Below are positions 16,640 through 24,858 of a stretch of DNA of 64,000 bases, one piece after another. Position 1 is the first letter of the stretch, and each line of letters opens with the position of its first letter. The stretch comes from RGIG3178 sp964533965 (lineage in GTDB: Bacteria > Bacillota > Clostridia > Christensenellales > QAND01): NCBI GenBank assembly GCA_964533965.1, contig CAZHNN010000003.1, positions 62,001 to 126,000 on the forward strand, written 5' to 3'. Made by a program: the position numbers and the translations under genes. The notes beneath the pieces were generated by a model that ran no database searches, had not been told where the DNA came from, and worked only from the letters and a program-made list of their open reading frames with translations.

Positions 16640-16912
16640 TTCACCCAAAAAGGGTGATGTCCTTTGGGTCTAAATCACCCGTTTATGTGATGACATGGCT
16701 TCTATAGAGCCTTACTATGTACCCATACATACATTCCTATGCAGCCTGGTATGTATATTCATCAAGACTGGGCGGCAGGAAATGTCATTCGTCCTGGCAG
16801 CGACTATAGGACGGAAATGTTGCATTTCGCGTGATCGGCGAAATGCCAAGAATGAACCGGCAGAACACCGTGCACCTCTCCCGCACCATTTTCTGCCGGT
16901 CTTCTTATTTCA
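16640..16912 (+). ncRNA. Structured small RNA candidate with terminator
   Basis: Four successive hairpins without a supported reading frame: TCACCC-AAAAA-GGGTGA (about 16641-16657), CGTCCT/AGGACG (about 16790-16813), GCATTTCGC/GCGAAATGC (about 16822-16846, 7-base loop) and a 10-pair ACCGGCAGAA/TTCTGCCGGT stem (16856-16900) followed by a T-rich tail. The last acts as terminator, and no gene precedes it on this strand. I could not assign a class. The start is uncertain. Confidence 0.4.
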
Positions 16913-17055
16913 TTTTTCAATTTTTAATATGTTACTGTTGTCCTGGTTCCGTACATGTTTTAAAATGAATATGTCCCGCGGTTGTCAAATGCATAGGATT
17001 TACCCGATAAGAAATACTTTTACCGTCATACCAAAGGTAGAAGAAGGAGGATGTC

Positions 17056-17631
17056 ATGAAGAAAGCGTATTTTATAATGCTGCTTGCTTTATTGATGGTT
17101 TTGGCCGGATGCAACGCGGCGAAGCCTCAAGCAACGCAGACGCCACTGGCTACAACCTCTCCGTTGCCGTCCGGACCGGCGCAAACCCAGGTTGTAAGCT
17201 CCGCTTCCATCGTCAACACCGAAGCGGCATTTATTAAAGCCATCAGCGGTACGGGCACCTGGATCATCGCGATCACAAAGGATTTGACAATCAACCAGAA
17301 TCTTACGCTAGACGGAACCTTTGTCAACGGGAAAAAGGACACGAGCGGCAAGGATATCATTCAGCGCAAGATAGCCCTTTACGCGCAGGATGCCAACCGC
17401 AACATCACCGCGCGGTACACGCTGACGGCTCCCAAGCTGACCATCAACAGCCCCAGCGCGAGCATTCAGCACGGCACGTTCAAGGGCGATCTGTATGTCA
17501 ATGTGGCTGACTTTCAACTGATCGATGCAAAGGTGATCGGCAACGTTTATTTTGCGTCGGATGCCATCAAAAACAGCTTCAAGATGGACAGCACCAGTTC
17601 CGTTACCGGAACCCAGACCGTAAAGAAGTAA
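17056..17631 (+). CDS. Lipoprotein with Thr/Pro linker, function unknown
   Basis: A 191-residue secreted protein. It has a lipoprotein signal peptide with lipobox LAGC (lipidated Cys19), then a short Gln/Thr/Pro linker to about residue 50. A beta-rich domain follows, with repeated short strands (for example LTINQNLTLDGTFVNGKK and DLYVNVADFQLIDAKVIGN) that look like a right-handed beta-helix or polymer-forming fold. AGAAGGAGGATGTC precedes the ATG. It forms a single-gene unit with its own terminator. The linker style recurs in three other lipoproteins of this window. Confidence 0.8.
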   Translation: MKKAYFIMLLALLMVLAGCNAAKPQATQTPLATTSPLPSGPAQTQVVSSASIVNTEAAFIKAISGTGTWIIAITKDLTINQNLTLDGTFVNGKKDTSGKDIIQRKIALYAQDANRNITARYTLTAPKLTINSPSASIQHGTFKGDLYVNVADFQLIDAKVIGNVYFASDAIKNSFKMDSTSSVTGTQTVKK

Positions 17632-17658
17632 AGAACAAATACCCCATGTAATGCCCAT

Positions 17659-17690
17659 AAGGGAGACGCTGCTACGCGTCTCCCTTTTTT
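17659..17690 (+). terminator. Rho-independent terminator
   Basis: AAGGGAGACGC/GCGTCTCCCTT stem followed by TTTTTT. Confidence 0.9.
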
Positions 17691-17776
17691 ACATTCCTTC
17701 CCCGTTTATGCCCATTTCTTAGCCATGTACGGCCGATTAGAAATTCTTCTGTTCGGTTGCTCTCCCCCATGTATTG

Positions 17777-17805
17777 TTGACATTCTATCCAATAATTACT
17801 ATATT
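17777..17805 (+). promoter_or_regulatory. Sigma-A promoter upstream of the ferredoxin/AOR operon
   Basis: TTGACA, 17-base spacer and TATATT. A second, weaker pair, TTGACA at 17878 and TTAAAT at 17901, lies nearer the genes. Confidence 0.7.
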
Positions 17806-17842
17806 TGTACGATATAGTAGATGTAAGATAGCAACGGACGGG

Positions 17843-17864
17843 CTGTTTGACATATGGTAAACAG
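17843..17864. promoter_or_regulatory. Operator-like inverted repeat
   Basis: CTGTTT and AAACAG arms separated by ten bases, placed between the two candidate promoters of the ferredoxin/AOR operon, about 40 bases downstream of the first start site. This suits a repressor or redox regulator. Confidence 0.45.
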
Positions 17865-17945
17865 TGCCAAAGGTCTCTTGACAATGTGATAGAAATGGCG
17901 TTAAATAGTATTGAGAAAATTTTATCAATTCAACGAGGGGTTACC

Positions 17946-18377
17946 ATGCCAAGAGTAATGAAGGCGTCAGGGATGAACAAATGCATCGGGTGCTTTACCT
18001 GCATGCTGACCTGTGCCGCCGTAAACAAACACGAACACAGTACATTCAAAAGTGCCATACGGGTCAAAACCGTGGCCGGTATGACCAGCAGCTTTGTGGG
18101 CATCGTCTGTCATGCCTGCACGGATGAACGCGCTTGCGCCGAAGCTTGCCCGACCGGCGCTTTGCAGCCCCGGGACGGGGGCGGTGTGACGCTGATCGCC
18201 GATAAATGCATCGGCTGCAAAAAATGTGTCGATGCCTGTATCGTCAGCGCCGTGCAGTTTGACGATGATGAACATGTGCCGATCATTTGCAAGCATTGCG
18301 GCGTTTGCGCACGCTTTTGCCCGCACGGCTGCCTGACAATGGAGGAGGTGCCTTCGGATGTTGCACGAGGAGTTTAA
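17946..18377 (+). CDS. Ferredoxin-like 4Fe-4S protein, AOR partner
   Basis: A 143-residue iron-sulphur protein with four cysteine groups. CIGCFTCMLTC begins near residue 13, CHACTDERACAEACP is near 55, CIGCKKCVDAC is near 85, and CKHCGVCARFCP is near 115, enough for up to four 4Fe-4S clusters as in HycB/AOR small-subunit proteins. It would pass electrons from the oxidoreductase to other carriers in the cytoplasm. GAGGGG before the ATG sets the start; a longer upstream frame lacks support. Its last 20 bases overlap the start of the AOR gene, so the two are translationally coupled. Confidence 0.9.
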   Translation: MPRVMKASGMNKCIGCFTCMLTCAAVNKHEHSTFKSAIRVKTVAGMTSSFVGIVCHACTDERACAEACPTGALQPRDGGGVTLIADKCIGCKKCVDACIVSAVQFDDDEHVPIICKHCGVCARFCPHGCLTMEEVPSDVARGV

Positions 18378-20145
18378 ACGCATCCTGTATGTTGACCTTT
18401 CAACGCAGAAGGTCCGCATAGAAAAGCGCAAGGATTTGCGCGAATACTTGGGCGGCGTCGGCATTGCCGTCAAACTGTTTGAAGAGAATTTTTATCCTGA
18501 GCTGGAACCGTTGCATGAAAAGCAGCCGGCCGTATTCGCCATTGGTGCCGCAAGCTCGGTCTTCCCCGCGTTCACCAAGACGGTGGCGGTGTTCTATTCC
18601 CCGCATACGGGAGAGCTGGGCGAAAGCTACGCGGGCGGGCGGCTCGCGTTCGCGATGCTGCACGCCGGCCTGGATGCAATCGTGCTGACGGGCAAATGCA
18701 AGAAGCCTTCGTACCTGTCGATCCGGCAGAACGACGTGTCGTTCCGCGATGCGCGCGCCATGTGGGGCCTGCCGTGCAAATCCATCGGCCGCATCATCCG
18801 TGAAAAAGAACCGGGTCCCGGCAAGCGAAGCATCATCCGCATTGGCCCTGCAGGCGAAAACGGCGTTACCTATGCCAGCGTTTCCGTGGATACCTACCGC
18901 CATTTCGGGCGGCTGGGATTGGGCGCGGTGTTGGGCAGCAAGAACCTCAAGGCGATGCAGGTGTTCGGCGAGAATTCCATACCGATCCGAGATTTCAACG
19001 CATACTGGAAAACGTATCGCGAGATATACGACAAGTGCACCGGCACCGAGCTGATGCAGAAGTATCATGACCTGGGCACGCCGATCAACGTGCTGCCGCT
19101 TTCCACCATGGGCGGGCTGCCGACCAACAACCTGCAGTCCGGGCGGTTTGAAAACGCGGCGGATATTTCGGGTGAAAAGTTCGCCGAGAAAAACCTTGTT
19201 CGAAAGATCGCCTGCACGGGATGCCCTGTGGGCTGCATCCACATTGGGCAATTCCGCAGGGAATTTGCCAACCACGGGTGGGAATACGAGTCCATCAGCG
19301 TGGGCTATGACTACGAGCTCATCTACGCGCTGGGAAGCTTTTTGGGCATCAAGACGACGGATGAGATCCTTCAGCTGATCGATACCGTCGAGGAGATGGG
19401 CATGGACGCTATGTCCACCGGCGTGGCTTTGGGCTGGGCAACGGAGATGTTGCAAAGGGGGCTTGTTGGAGAGAAGGAGACCATCGTACCGCTTGCGTTC
19501 GGCGATACGAAGAGCTACGACAAGGCGATCGTGTATATCGCAAACCGTGAAAACATCTTCTATAACGCCCTGTCCAGGGGCGTGAAATACGCGTCGTCCA
19601 TGTATGGCGGAGCGGAATTCGCGATGCAGATCGGTGGCAACGAGATGCCCGGGTATCACACCGGCTACGGCGCTCTGGTAGGCGCTTCGGTCGGCGCGAG
19701 GCATTCGCACCTGTGCAACGGCGGATACTCGCTAGACCAGAGCATGAAGGAAGCCTATTCCGAGGATCTGGCAGGCAAGCTCTATAAGGAAGAGGTGGAA
19801 CGCTGCGTGGTCAACTCGCTGGTGATGTGCCTGTTTGCCCGCAAGGTGTACGACAAACCGACCATCCTAAGCGCGCTTTCGACGATGGGGTACAATTTGA
19901 GTTCCGAGGATCTGGACACCATCGCCGAGAAGATCTATGCGATAAAGCTTCGCATCAAGAAGGCAATGGGATTCGAGCAGGAAGAGGTTAAGTTCCCCAA
20001 ACGGTTCTTCGAGACGCCTTCCCTGCACGGACAGCTGGATGAGGAAACCGCCTATGCGTGCCAGATGAAGTACACGGAGCTGACAGATAAGCTGATGCTT
20101 AAATATGCGAATGACGATAAGCCCGCCGAGGCGGCAAGCGACTGA
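18358..20145 (+). CDS. Aldehyde:ferredoxin oxidoreductase family tungstoenzyme
   Basis: A 595-residue member of the AOR family, which holds tungsten or molybdenum bis-pterin and one 4Fe-4S cluster and oxidises aldehydes to acids (or the reverse) with ferredoxin. The N-terminal pterin region shows YLGGVGIAVKLFEEN, GESYAGGRLAFAM and RLGLGAVLGSKNLKAMQVFG. The cluster-binding CTGCPVGC lies near residue 286, with a later Cys in the NSLVMCLFAR segment. Size is typical. GGAGGAGG precedes the ATG inside the ferredoxin gene. The aldehyde substrate cannot be told from sequence. A terminator follows. Confidence 0.93.
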   Translation: MLHEEFKRILYVDLSTQKVRIEKRKDLREYLGGVGIAVKLFEENFYPELEPLHEKQPAVFAIGAASSVFPAFTKTVAVFYSPHTGELGESYAGGRLAFAMLHAGLDAIVLTGKCKKPSYLSIRQNDVSFRDARAMWGLPCKSIGRIIREKEPGPGKRSIIRIGPAGENGVTYASVSVDTYRHFGRLGLGAVLGSKNLKAMQVFGENSIPIRDFNAYWKTYREIYDKCTGTELMQKYHDLGTPINVLPLSTMGGLPTNNLQSGRFENAADISGEKFAEKNLVRKIACTGCPVGCIHIGQFRREFANHGWEYESISVGYDYELIYALGSFLGIKTTDEILQLIDTVEEMGMDAMSTGVALGWATEMLQRGLVGEKETIVPLAFGDTKSYDKAIVYIANRENIFYNALSRGVKYASSMYGGAEFAMQIGGNEMPGYHTGYGALVGASVGARHSHLCNGGYSLDQSMKEAYSEDLAGKLYKEEVERCVVNSLVMCLFARKVYDKPTILSALSTMGYNLSSEDLDTIAEKIYAIKLRIKKAMGFEQEEVKFPKRFFETPSLHGQLDEETAYACQMKYTELTDKLMLKYANDDKPAEAASD

Positions 20146-20154
20146 ACAAAAACA

Positions 20155-20202
20155 GAAAAGCCGGTCCGACCGTTTAAAAAACAGCCGAGCCGGTTTTTTT
20201 AT
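20155..20202 (+). terminator. Rho-independent terminator of the ferredoxin/AOR operon
   Basis: AAAAGCCGG/CCGGTTTTTTT outer arms with an A-rich internal segment. Confidence 0.7.
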
Positions 20203-20241
20203 TTATGCCCGTCTACCGCCGGAGTGATGAGAAACCAGGTT

Positions 20242-20610
20242 CTAACGGGCGTTCAGAACACCGCAAATCGCCTGCACCGCTTCCTCTTCACTGCCCTTGA
20301 AAAACACACGGTTTCCACTGTTGCACTCTCTTATAAAATCCTGCAGTGGCTTACTCGTATAACCCGAAAAGTCGCCCACGATCCCAAGCTTCATCTGGTA
20401 GTTGGAAAACTTCTGCAAAATTTCCCCTGCATATCCGGTTTTCAGTGAAAAGAAGTTCTCCCCCAAACTTTCGGCATGTACGATCATCGCAGTAATGCCA
20501 TGCTCATAGCCTAGCGTCGCCATACGATCCAGAATGTCCTGCACGCTCAAAATCCGCTGTTCGCTGTCAAGGACCGCGATCGTGTCTTTTCCCTCTGCGA
20601 TGATCCTCAT
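20242..20610 (-). CDS. DUF4180 family protein
   Basis: A 122-residue cytosolic protein matching the DUF4180 family by its opening IAVLDSEQRILSVQDILDRM, the central IVHAESLGENFFSLKTGYAGEILQKF and the end segment KLGIVGDFSGYTSKPLQDFI. The function is unknown; the fold resembles STAS/SpoIIAA-like small alpha/beta proteins. GGGAGGCCGTC before the ATG fixes the start. It is alone on this strand between the AOR operon and the SHOCT genes. Confidence 0.85.
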   Translation of the reverse strand: MRIIAEGKDTIAVLDSEQRILSVQDILDRMATLGYEHGITAMIVHAESLGENFFSLKTGYAGEILQKFSNYQMKLGIVGDFSGYTSKPLQDFIRECNSGNRVFFKGSEEEAVQAICGVLNAR

Positions 20611-20798
20611 GACGGCCTCCCATGTTTTTCTTATGGGAACATCATACCATGCTTTTTGCTGACATGGACACTCAGATGCACATGCTTTGCCTGGTTCCTT
20701 TGCTTTTCATGACGTCAGAAGTGATTTGCCAATCGGGCATTCAATTTTTAAAACCGGCTAAGTTGTTAAAAAAATAAACAGCCGGACCGGGCCTTTTA

Positions 20799-21074
20799 TC
20801 AACCCTGTATATCCTTCTTCATGCGATCGAAGTCCTCTTTGGATATCTCTCCGTTCGCATACCGCCGGTTCAAGATGTCCAGCGCCGATTCCGTGTTTCC
20901 GGGATTTCCATGGGGCGGAGGCGGCCCGTTGTACCTATGGTATGGCCCGCCGTAGAAATGTCGATAGTGCACCATTCGAACGATCATCGCGATGACAAAC
21001 ACGACCAGCAAAACGCATATAAGCGGATACAGCCACATGCCTGCGCCGCCATATCCCCAATACCATCTCATCAT
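20799..21074 (-). CDS. SHOCT-domain membrane protein, copy A
   Basis: A 91-residue protein with one membrane helix (about 14-36), a His/Gly/Pro-rich linker (FYGGPYHRYNGPPPPHGNPG) and a C-terminal SHOCT motif (ALDILNRRYANGEISKEDFDRMKKDIQ). SHOCT tails are short oligomerisation or interaction elements. AAAGGAGAAAAATGCT precedes the ATG. A paralogue with the same layout starts about 390 bases upstream, so the two are likely a tandem duplication. Confidence 0.85.
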   Translation of the reverse strand: MMRWYWGYGGAGMWLYPLICVLLVVFVIAMIVRMVHYRHFYGGPYHRYNGPPPPHGNPGNTESALDILNRRYANGEISKEDFDRMKKDIQG

Positions 21075-21208
21075 AGCATTTTTCTCCTTTCAGTGCGCAC
21101 TATGTGCACTATGCGCCGCAATGATGCATACAAATGCCGCGCATACTATGTTTGTGCCAAAAGCATTTTACCTATGCGGAAAACGCCAACGCTTTCCATG
21201 GTAAAACT

Positions 21209-21466
21209 TTAACCGCGCAGATCGTTTTTGATGCGATCAAATTCTTCCTTGGTGATTTCGCCGAGCGCGTAGCGTTTGTTGAGTATATCCATCGCCTCAT
21301 CCGTCCTTTGCCAATCGCGGTACTCGTATCTCCACCAGGCAAACGGTCCCCAGTAATAGCGCGGGTGCCTGAACAGCGAGATGATGACCGCTATGAACAA
21401 CAGGATGCCCAATAGCGGAAACACCCAACTGAAAATTGCATATGGAAAACCGTCGAAGTACATCAT
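21209..21466 (-). CDS. SHOCT-domain membrane protein, copy B
   Basis: An 85-residue protein with one helix (about 10-32), an aromatic- and Arg-rich segment (HPRYYWGPFAWWRYEYRDW) and a SHOCT tail (AMDILNKRYALGEITKEEFDRIKNDL) nearly matching copy A at 20799. The tails are far more alike than the membrane parts, which suggests that the linker and helix have diverged for different partners. AAAAGGAGGATGACAA lies before the start. Function unknown. Confidence 0.85.
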   Translation of the reverse strand: MMYFDGFPYAIFSWVFPLLGILLFIAVIISLFRHPRYYWGPFAWWRYEYRDWQRTDEAMDILNKRYALGEITKEEFDRIKNDLRG

Positions 21467-21626
21467 TTGTCATCCTCCTTTTCCTATGTGGATAGACCGG
21501 TTTGTCGCATGGGTTTACAAGACAATTATACCACAAACAGGAATGTTCGGATGAACGTAGTATGTCCTCCGCCGTCGGCATATTCAAGCTTAAAACGTAG
21601 CAAACTGTTAGAAATGCTGTTTTTGG

Positions 21627-22274
21627 ATGTGGCGCATGTATAAAAAAAAGGCCTGGTTCATCATCGTACCGCTGCTGTTGTTTCTGATGTTAAGCCTGAG
21701 CGTCAGGGCAGGCGTGATTATGGGATTTGAAAACTGGGCGTATGGTGAAGCGGCTGAAACGATTTCGCCGGGCATGACCAGGCTCATGAAAGCGGTAACG
21801 CATCTGGGTGATCAAGCCACGGTGGCGGCGATTTGCCTATCGCTGTTTTTGATACCCAAAAGCCGCAGGACAATAGCGCTTCCGGTATCGGTCTGCGTAC
21901 TTTCAACAGCCACATTGAATATTCTAATCAAGCACCTGTTCGCTCGGGAACGTCCGGACATCCTGCGGCTGGTCAACGAGACGAGCTACAGCTTCCCTTC
22001 CGGACATGCGATGATCAATGCTTCTCTGTATATGCTGCTGATCCTTCTGATCTTCAAATTCATTCAAAGCGTACCATTGAAGCTGATATTGAGTACGCTT
22101 TGCCTTGCAATGATCATATTCATCGGCTACAGCCGCCTGTATCTTGGCGTGCATTTCGCCGGGGATATATTGGGCGGCTATCTGTTGGGGATGCTGACGG
22201 CGGACGTCGTGTACATCCTGTGGCACAAGCGGTTTACGGATGCTATAACGCAAAGACCCATTAGAGCCCTCTGA
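21627..22274 (+). CDS. PAP2-superfamily phosphatase (undecaprenyl-pyrophosphatase type)
   Basis: A 215-residue membrane protein with about six helices and all three acid-phosphatase motifs: KHLFARERP (near 106), SFPSGHA (near 126) and SRLYLGVHFAGD (near 170). These hydrolyse lipid phosphates outside the membrane, for example undecaprenyl pyrophosphate or phosphatidylglycerol phosphate. No good ribosome site precedes the ATG at 21627; the in-frame ATG at 21636 is an equal choice. The stop codon is one base from the convergent truA stop, so the two genes meet tail to tail. Confidence 0.9.
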   Translation: MWRMYKKKAWFIIVPLLLFLMLSLSVRAGVIMGFENWAYGEAAETISPGMTRLMKAVTHLGDQATVAAICLSLFLIPKSRRTIALPVSVCVLSTATLNILIKHLFARERPDILRLVNETSYSFPSGHAMINASLYMLLILLIFKFIQSVPLKLILSTLCLAMIIFIGYSRLYLGVHFAGDILGGYLLGMLTADVVYILWHKRFTDAITQRPIRAL

Positions 22275-23006
22275 TCAATATTCGATGCTCTCGAGGATCA
22301 GCCCGCACGCTTCGGAGGTAACGCCGACCTCGCTTCGCTGCTTGGAATTTAAGATCTGCGGCACGGAATCGGGATCGATCTCGTGCAGTCCCGCTTCGAT
22401 CAATACGCCCACTACCCTGCGCACCATGTTATGCAAAAACCCGTCACCGCAGATTCGTATGCGGATCATGCCTGCGTCTTGGGTGATGTCGACCGAATAG
22501 ATCTCGCGCGTCATGGACTTGGATTTGGATTTCGCGTTCGAAAAAGCGGTGAAATCGTGCATGCCGGATATGTGTTTTGCCGCATCGCGCATGCATTTCA
22601 AATCGAGCTTTTTCTCCACATGCATGCTGAAGCGCCGTAAAAACGGGTTTGCGTGCGCTTCGTTCCATATCTGATACAGATAGGTCTTCCGCTTCGCATG
22701 CAGCCTCGCGTGGAAGTTGTCGGGCACTTGTTCAACGCTTGTGATGCTGATGTCCTGCGGCAGATATCGGTTCAGGTAGCGCTTTATTTCCTGCGGATGG
22801 AAATTTTCGTTCAGCTTGAAATTGGCGATTTGCGCAAAGGCATGCACGCCCGCGTCGGTGCGGCTGCAGCCGTTGATCTCGATGCGATGATTCGCCATCT
22901 CAGAAAGCACCTGTTCGATCTTGCCCTGCACGGTGTTCTCGCTCTGCAGACGCTGCCAGCCCTTGTACCGCCCGCCGTCGTATTGAATGGTGAGTTTGTA
23001 GTTCAT
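22275..23006 (-). CDS. truA: tRNA pseudouridine(38-40) synthase
   Basis: A 243-residue enzyme that isomerises uridines 38-40 in the anticodon stem of tRNAs. It opens with the YDGGRYKGWQRLQSENTVQGKIE segment of the family and carries the catalytic Asp51 in GCSRTDAGVHA. It also has FHARLHAKRKTYLYQIWN and, near the C-terminus, GDGFLHNMVRRVVGVLIEAG. Length is normal. The ribosome site is weak (AGGCTAGG about 14 bases upstream). Confidence 0.95.
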   Translation of the reverse strand: MNYKLTIQYDGGRYKGWQRLQSENTVQGKIEQVLSEMANHRIEINGCSRTDAGVHAFAQIANFKLNENFHPQEIKRYLNRYLPQDISITSVEQVPDNFHARLHAKRKTYLYQIWNEAHANPFLRRFSMHVEKKLDLKCMRDAAKHISGMHDFTAFSNAKSKSKSMTREIYSVDITQDAGMIRIRICGDGFLHNMVRRVVGVLIEAGLHEIDPDSVPQILNSKQRSEVGVTSEACGLILESIEY

Positions 23007-23024
23007 GGTATTATACCTAGCCTT

Positions 23025-23582
23025 TTACCTGATATGCTCCTGTGTATCTAAATACTTTGAATACATGCGGATGTACCTGCTGCCGAAGGTTACATGGGTT
23101 ATTTCCGAATAGGGAATTTTCACCGGCTCATCCATCCAAACTCCGTCGGCATCGAAGTGCCAAACATAGACGAATTTCTGATATATCCTGTCAATCTTTC
23201 CGATGATGAATTCCCAACCATCCGAGCTTCCCCATCGCTTTTCTACAATCACGTTTTGGTTCATTTCTTTTAGACTTTCGAACACGGTTTTCCAGCAGCT
23301 GGTATTGATAGACGGGATATCAATGTGGTCGATACACCTCTCCTGTCGCAGTATCGTATTATAAAAGTCACCTTTTTCTTTTACGGTTACTAAATCGTTC
23401 CATCGATAAATAATATAGCCGTCCAATTCAAAATCGAGGTCATGTAATGCCAGAAAAAGATTTTGATCGACTTTCAAGGGGACAAAGTTAAAGTAATTGG
23501 AGTCGTATCTAAAATCCGCATTGATAGATTGTTTGTTCTCCGCTGCTCGCTTTACAATTTCCCTTATCTCGCTTTTCTTCAT
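23025..23582 (-). CDS. Hypothetical protein, 185 residues
   Basis: A soluble protein with many aromatic residues (for example RYDSNYFNFVPLK and IYQKFVYVWHFDADGVWMDEP), probably beta-rich. It has no signal peptide or membrane helix. AAGAGGTGGGAGTA precedes the ATG at 23582; a longer frame upstream is unsupported. It lies upstream of truA on the same strand. It is more AT-rich than its neighbours. I do not recognise the family. Confidence 0.7.
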   Translation of the reverse strand: MKKSEIREIVKRAAENKQSINADFRYDSNYFNFVPLKVDQNLFLALHDLDFELDGYIIYRWNDLVTVKEKGDFYNTILRQERCIDHIDIPSINTSCWKTVFESLKEMNQNVIVEKRWGSSDGWEFIIGKIDRIYQKFVYVWHFDADGVWMDEPVKIPYSEITHVTFGSRYIRMYSKYLDTQEHIR

Positions 23583-23737
23583 TACTCCCACCTCTTGCTC
23601 ATTGGAAGTATTGCTATTGCTTGCTTCATCATACCAAATTCCACCGGCAAACAAAAGCGTCGTTCATAGCCGCCACACGTGCACTGTCTTGTGTGAATAC
23701 TGTAGAGTAAACCGGATAGGTGAAAGGGGGGTACACA

Positions 23738-23923
23738 ATGGATCGCCGTCCACATGACAGAAACGGCCGCGATAGGGATGGCCGCGACCGTGATCGTTTC
23801 TTCCATAGGCATTGGCGCGACCACCGCGATTTGGATTTCGACGAGTTTCTACGCCTGTTGCTATTGCGCGAATTGATTGATCGGGATGAGCATGATGACG
23901 ACTGGAGGGGCGACCGCTTTTGA
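23738..23923 (+). CDS. Very small Asp/Arg-rich protein
   Basis: The 61-residue product has an N-terminal half almost entirely Arg, Asp, His and Gly (DRDGRDRDRFFHRHWRDHRD), a Leu-rich patch (DEFLRLLLLRELIDRDE) and an acidic/basic end. AAAGGGGGGTACACA before the ATG and a strong terminator directly after the stop argue that it is expressed. It looks intrinsically disordered with one amphipathic helix. No function can be assigned; a nucleic-acid or metal binder is only a guess. Confidence 0.6.
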   Translation: MDRRPHDRNGRDRDGRDRDRFFHRHWRDHRDLDFDEFLRLLLLRELIDRDEHDDDWRGDRF

Positions 23924-23945
23924 CGGCGTTTGCCCAACATTAAAA

Positions 23946-23990
23946 ATACCCCGCCATTTTGGTAAAGGCGGGGTATTCTGTTTTTGTTTT
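23946..23990 (+). terminator. Rho-independent terminator
   Basis: ATACCCCGCC/GGCGGGGTAT stem followed by TCTGTTTTTGTTTTG. Confidence 0.9.
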
Positions 23991-24117
23991 GTTATATCTG
24001 GCAGTCAGGGCTGCCATCGTAATATAGTTGTAGAGCTTTGTTGAAATGCGGCAGGAATAAGATGTCGGTAAGCGAGAGCTATCGATTGGGATGTTCATTT
24101 AATCCCGCTTTATCAAA

Positions 24118-24159
24118 TGACAATTCTGTCATGCAAGCGAATGCAAAGACGGGTATAAT
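24118..24159 (+). promoter_or_regulatory. Response-regulator operator plus promoter
   Basis: The palindrome TGACAATTCTGTCA (24118-24131) lies immediately upstream of the -35 position of a TATAAT box (24154-24159). The -35 hexamer itself is poor, as at activated promoters. The same TGACA-N4-YGTCA site recurs before the ABC transporter at 25989. The leader to the ATG at 24171 is only a few bases. Confidence 0.65.
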
Positions 24160-24170
24160 GCAATCGGGTG

Positions 24171-24857
24171 ATGCCATTGAAGACGATATTGTTGGTAGAA
24201 GACGACAAGACCATCGTAATGGGGCTGGAATATTCGCTCGCGCAGGAAGGTTACCGTGTGCTGAGCTTTTTTGACGTTGCTTCTGCAGAGTCTGCCATAC
24301 AAAAAGAGCCGTTCGACCTCGTCATTTTGGACGTTTCGCTGCCGGATGGCAACGGGTTCGACCTGTGCAAAGCGATCCGCCGGCGCGGCAACGTACCCAT
24401 TGTGTTTTTGACCGCGCGGGACGAAGAGGTCAACATCGTGATGGGGCTGGACATTGGAGCGGACGATTACATCACCAAGCCCTTTCGCGTGAGAGAGCTG
24501 CTCTCCCGCCTGCGCACCGTTCTGCGCAGGGCAGGTTCTCCCGATGAAAACCGGGACGAGCTTCATCTGGGCCCCATTGTCATCAACACGAAACAGGCAA
24601 AGGTCGCAAAGTCAGGCGAGGACATACAGCTGACGGCGCTCGAATACCGCCTTCTGTTGACATTGGCGACAAACGCGGGGCAGGTTTTGTCCCGCCCGCA
24701 GCTGTTGGAAGGCATATGGGACATCGCGGGCGATTTTGTCAACGACAATACGCTCACGGTCTATATCAAGCGTCTGCGCGAAAAGATCGAGGACGATCCG
24801 CAGAACCCGAAGCTCATCCAGACCATACGCGGCTTGGGCTATAAGGCGGGTGAATAA
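24171..24857 (+). CDS. OmpR/PhoB-type response regulator
   Basis: A 228-residue regulator. The receiver domain (about 1-115) has LVEDD near the start, the phosphoacceptor Asp in LVILDVSLPDG (about 52), FLTARDEE and DDYITKPFRVREL. The winged-helix DNA-binding domain (about 130-226) ends with YIKRLREKIEDDPQNPKLIQTIRGLGYKA. The mRNA is probably nearly leaderless, because the TATAAT box ends about 12 bases before the ATG. It is followed after one base by its sensor kinase, and it shares an operator type with the adjacent ABC operon, which it probably activates. Confidence 0.94.
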   Translation: MPLKTILLVEDDKTIVMGLEYSLAQEGYRVLSFFDVASAESAIQKEPFDLVILDVSLPDGNGFDLCKAIRRRGNVPIVFLTARDEEVNIVMGLDIGADDYITKPFRVRELLSRLRTVLRRAGSPDENRDELHLGPIVINTKQAKVAKSGEDIQLTALEYRLLLTLATNAGQVLSRPQLLEGIWDIAGDFVNDNTLTVYIKRLREKIEDDPQNPKLIQTIRGLGYKAGE

Positions 24858-24858
24858 G

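Noticed and set aside
16695..17237. Rightward open frame of 180 codons
   Set aside because: Runs through hairpins and the terminator at 16856-16900 and overlaps the lipoprotein start out of frame; no ribosome site.
18400..19710. Leftward open frame of 436 codons
   Set aside because: Antisense shadow of the well-supported aldehyde oxidoreductase gene.
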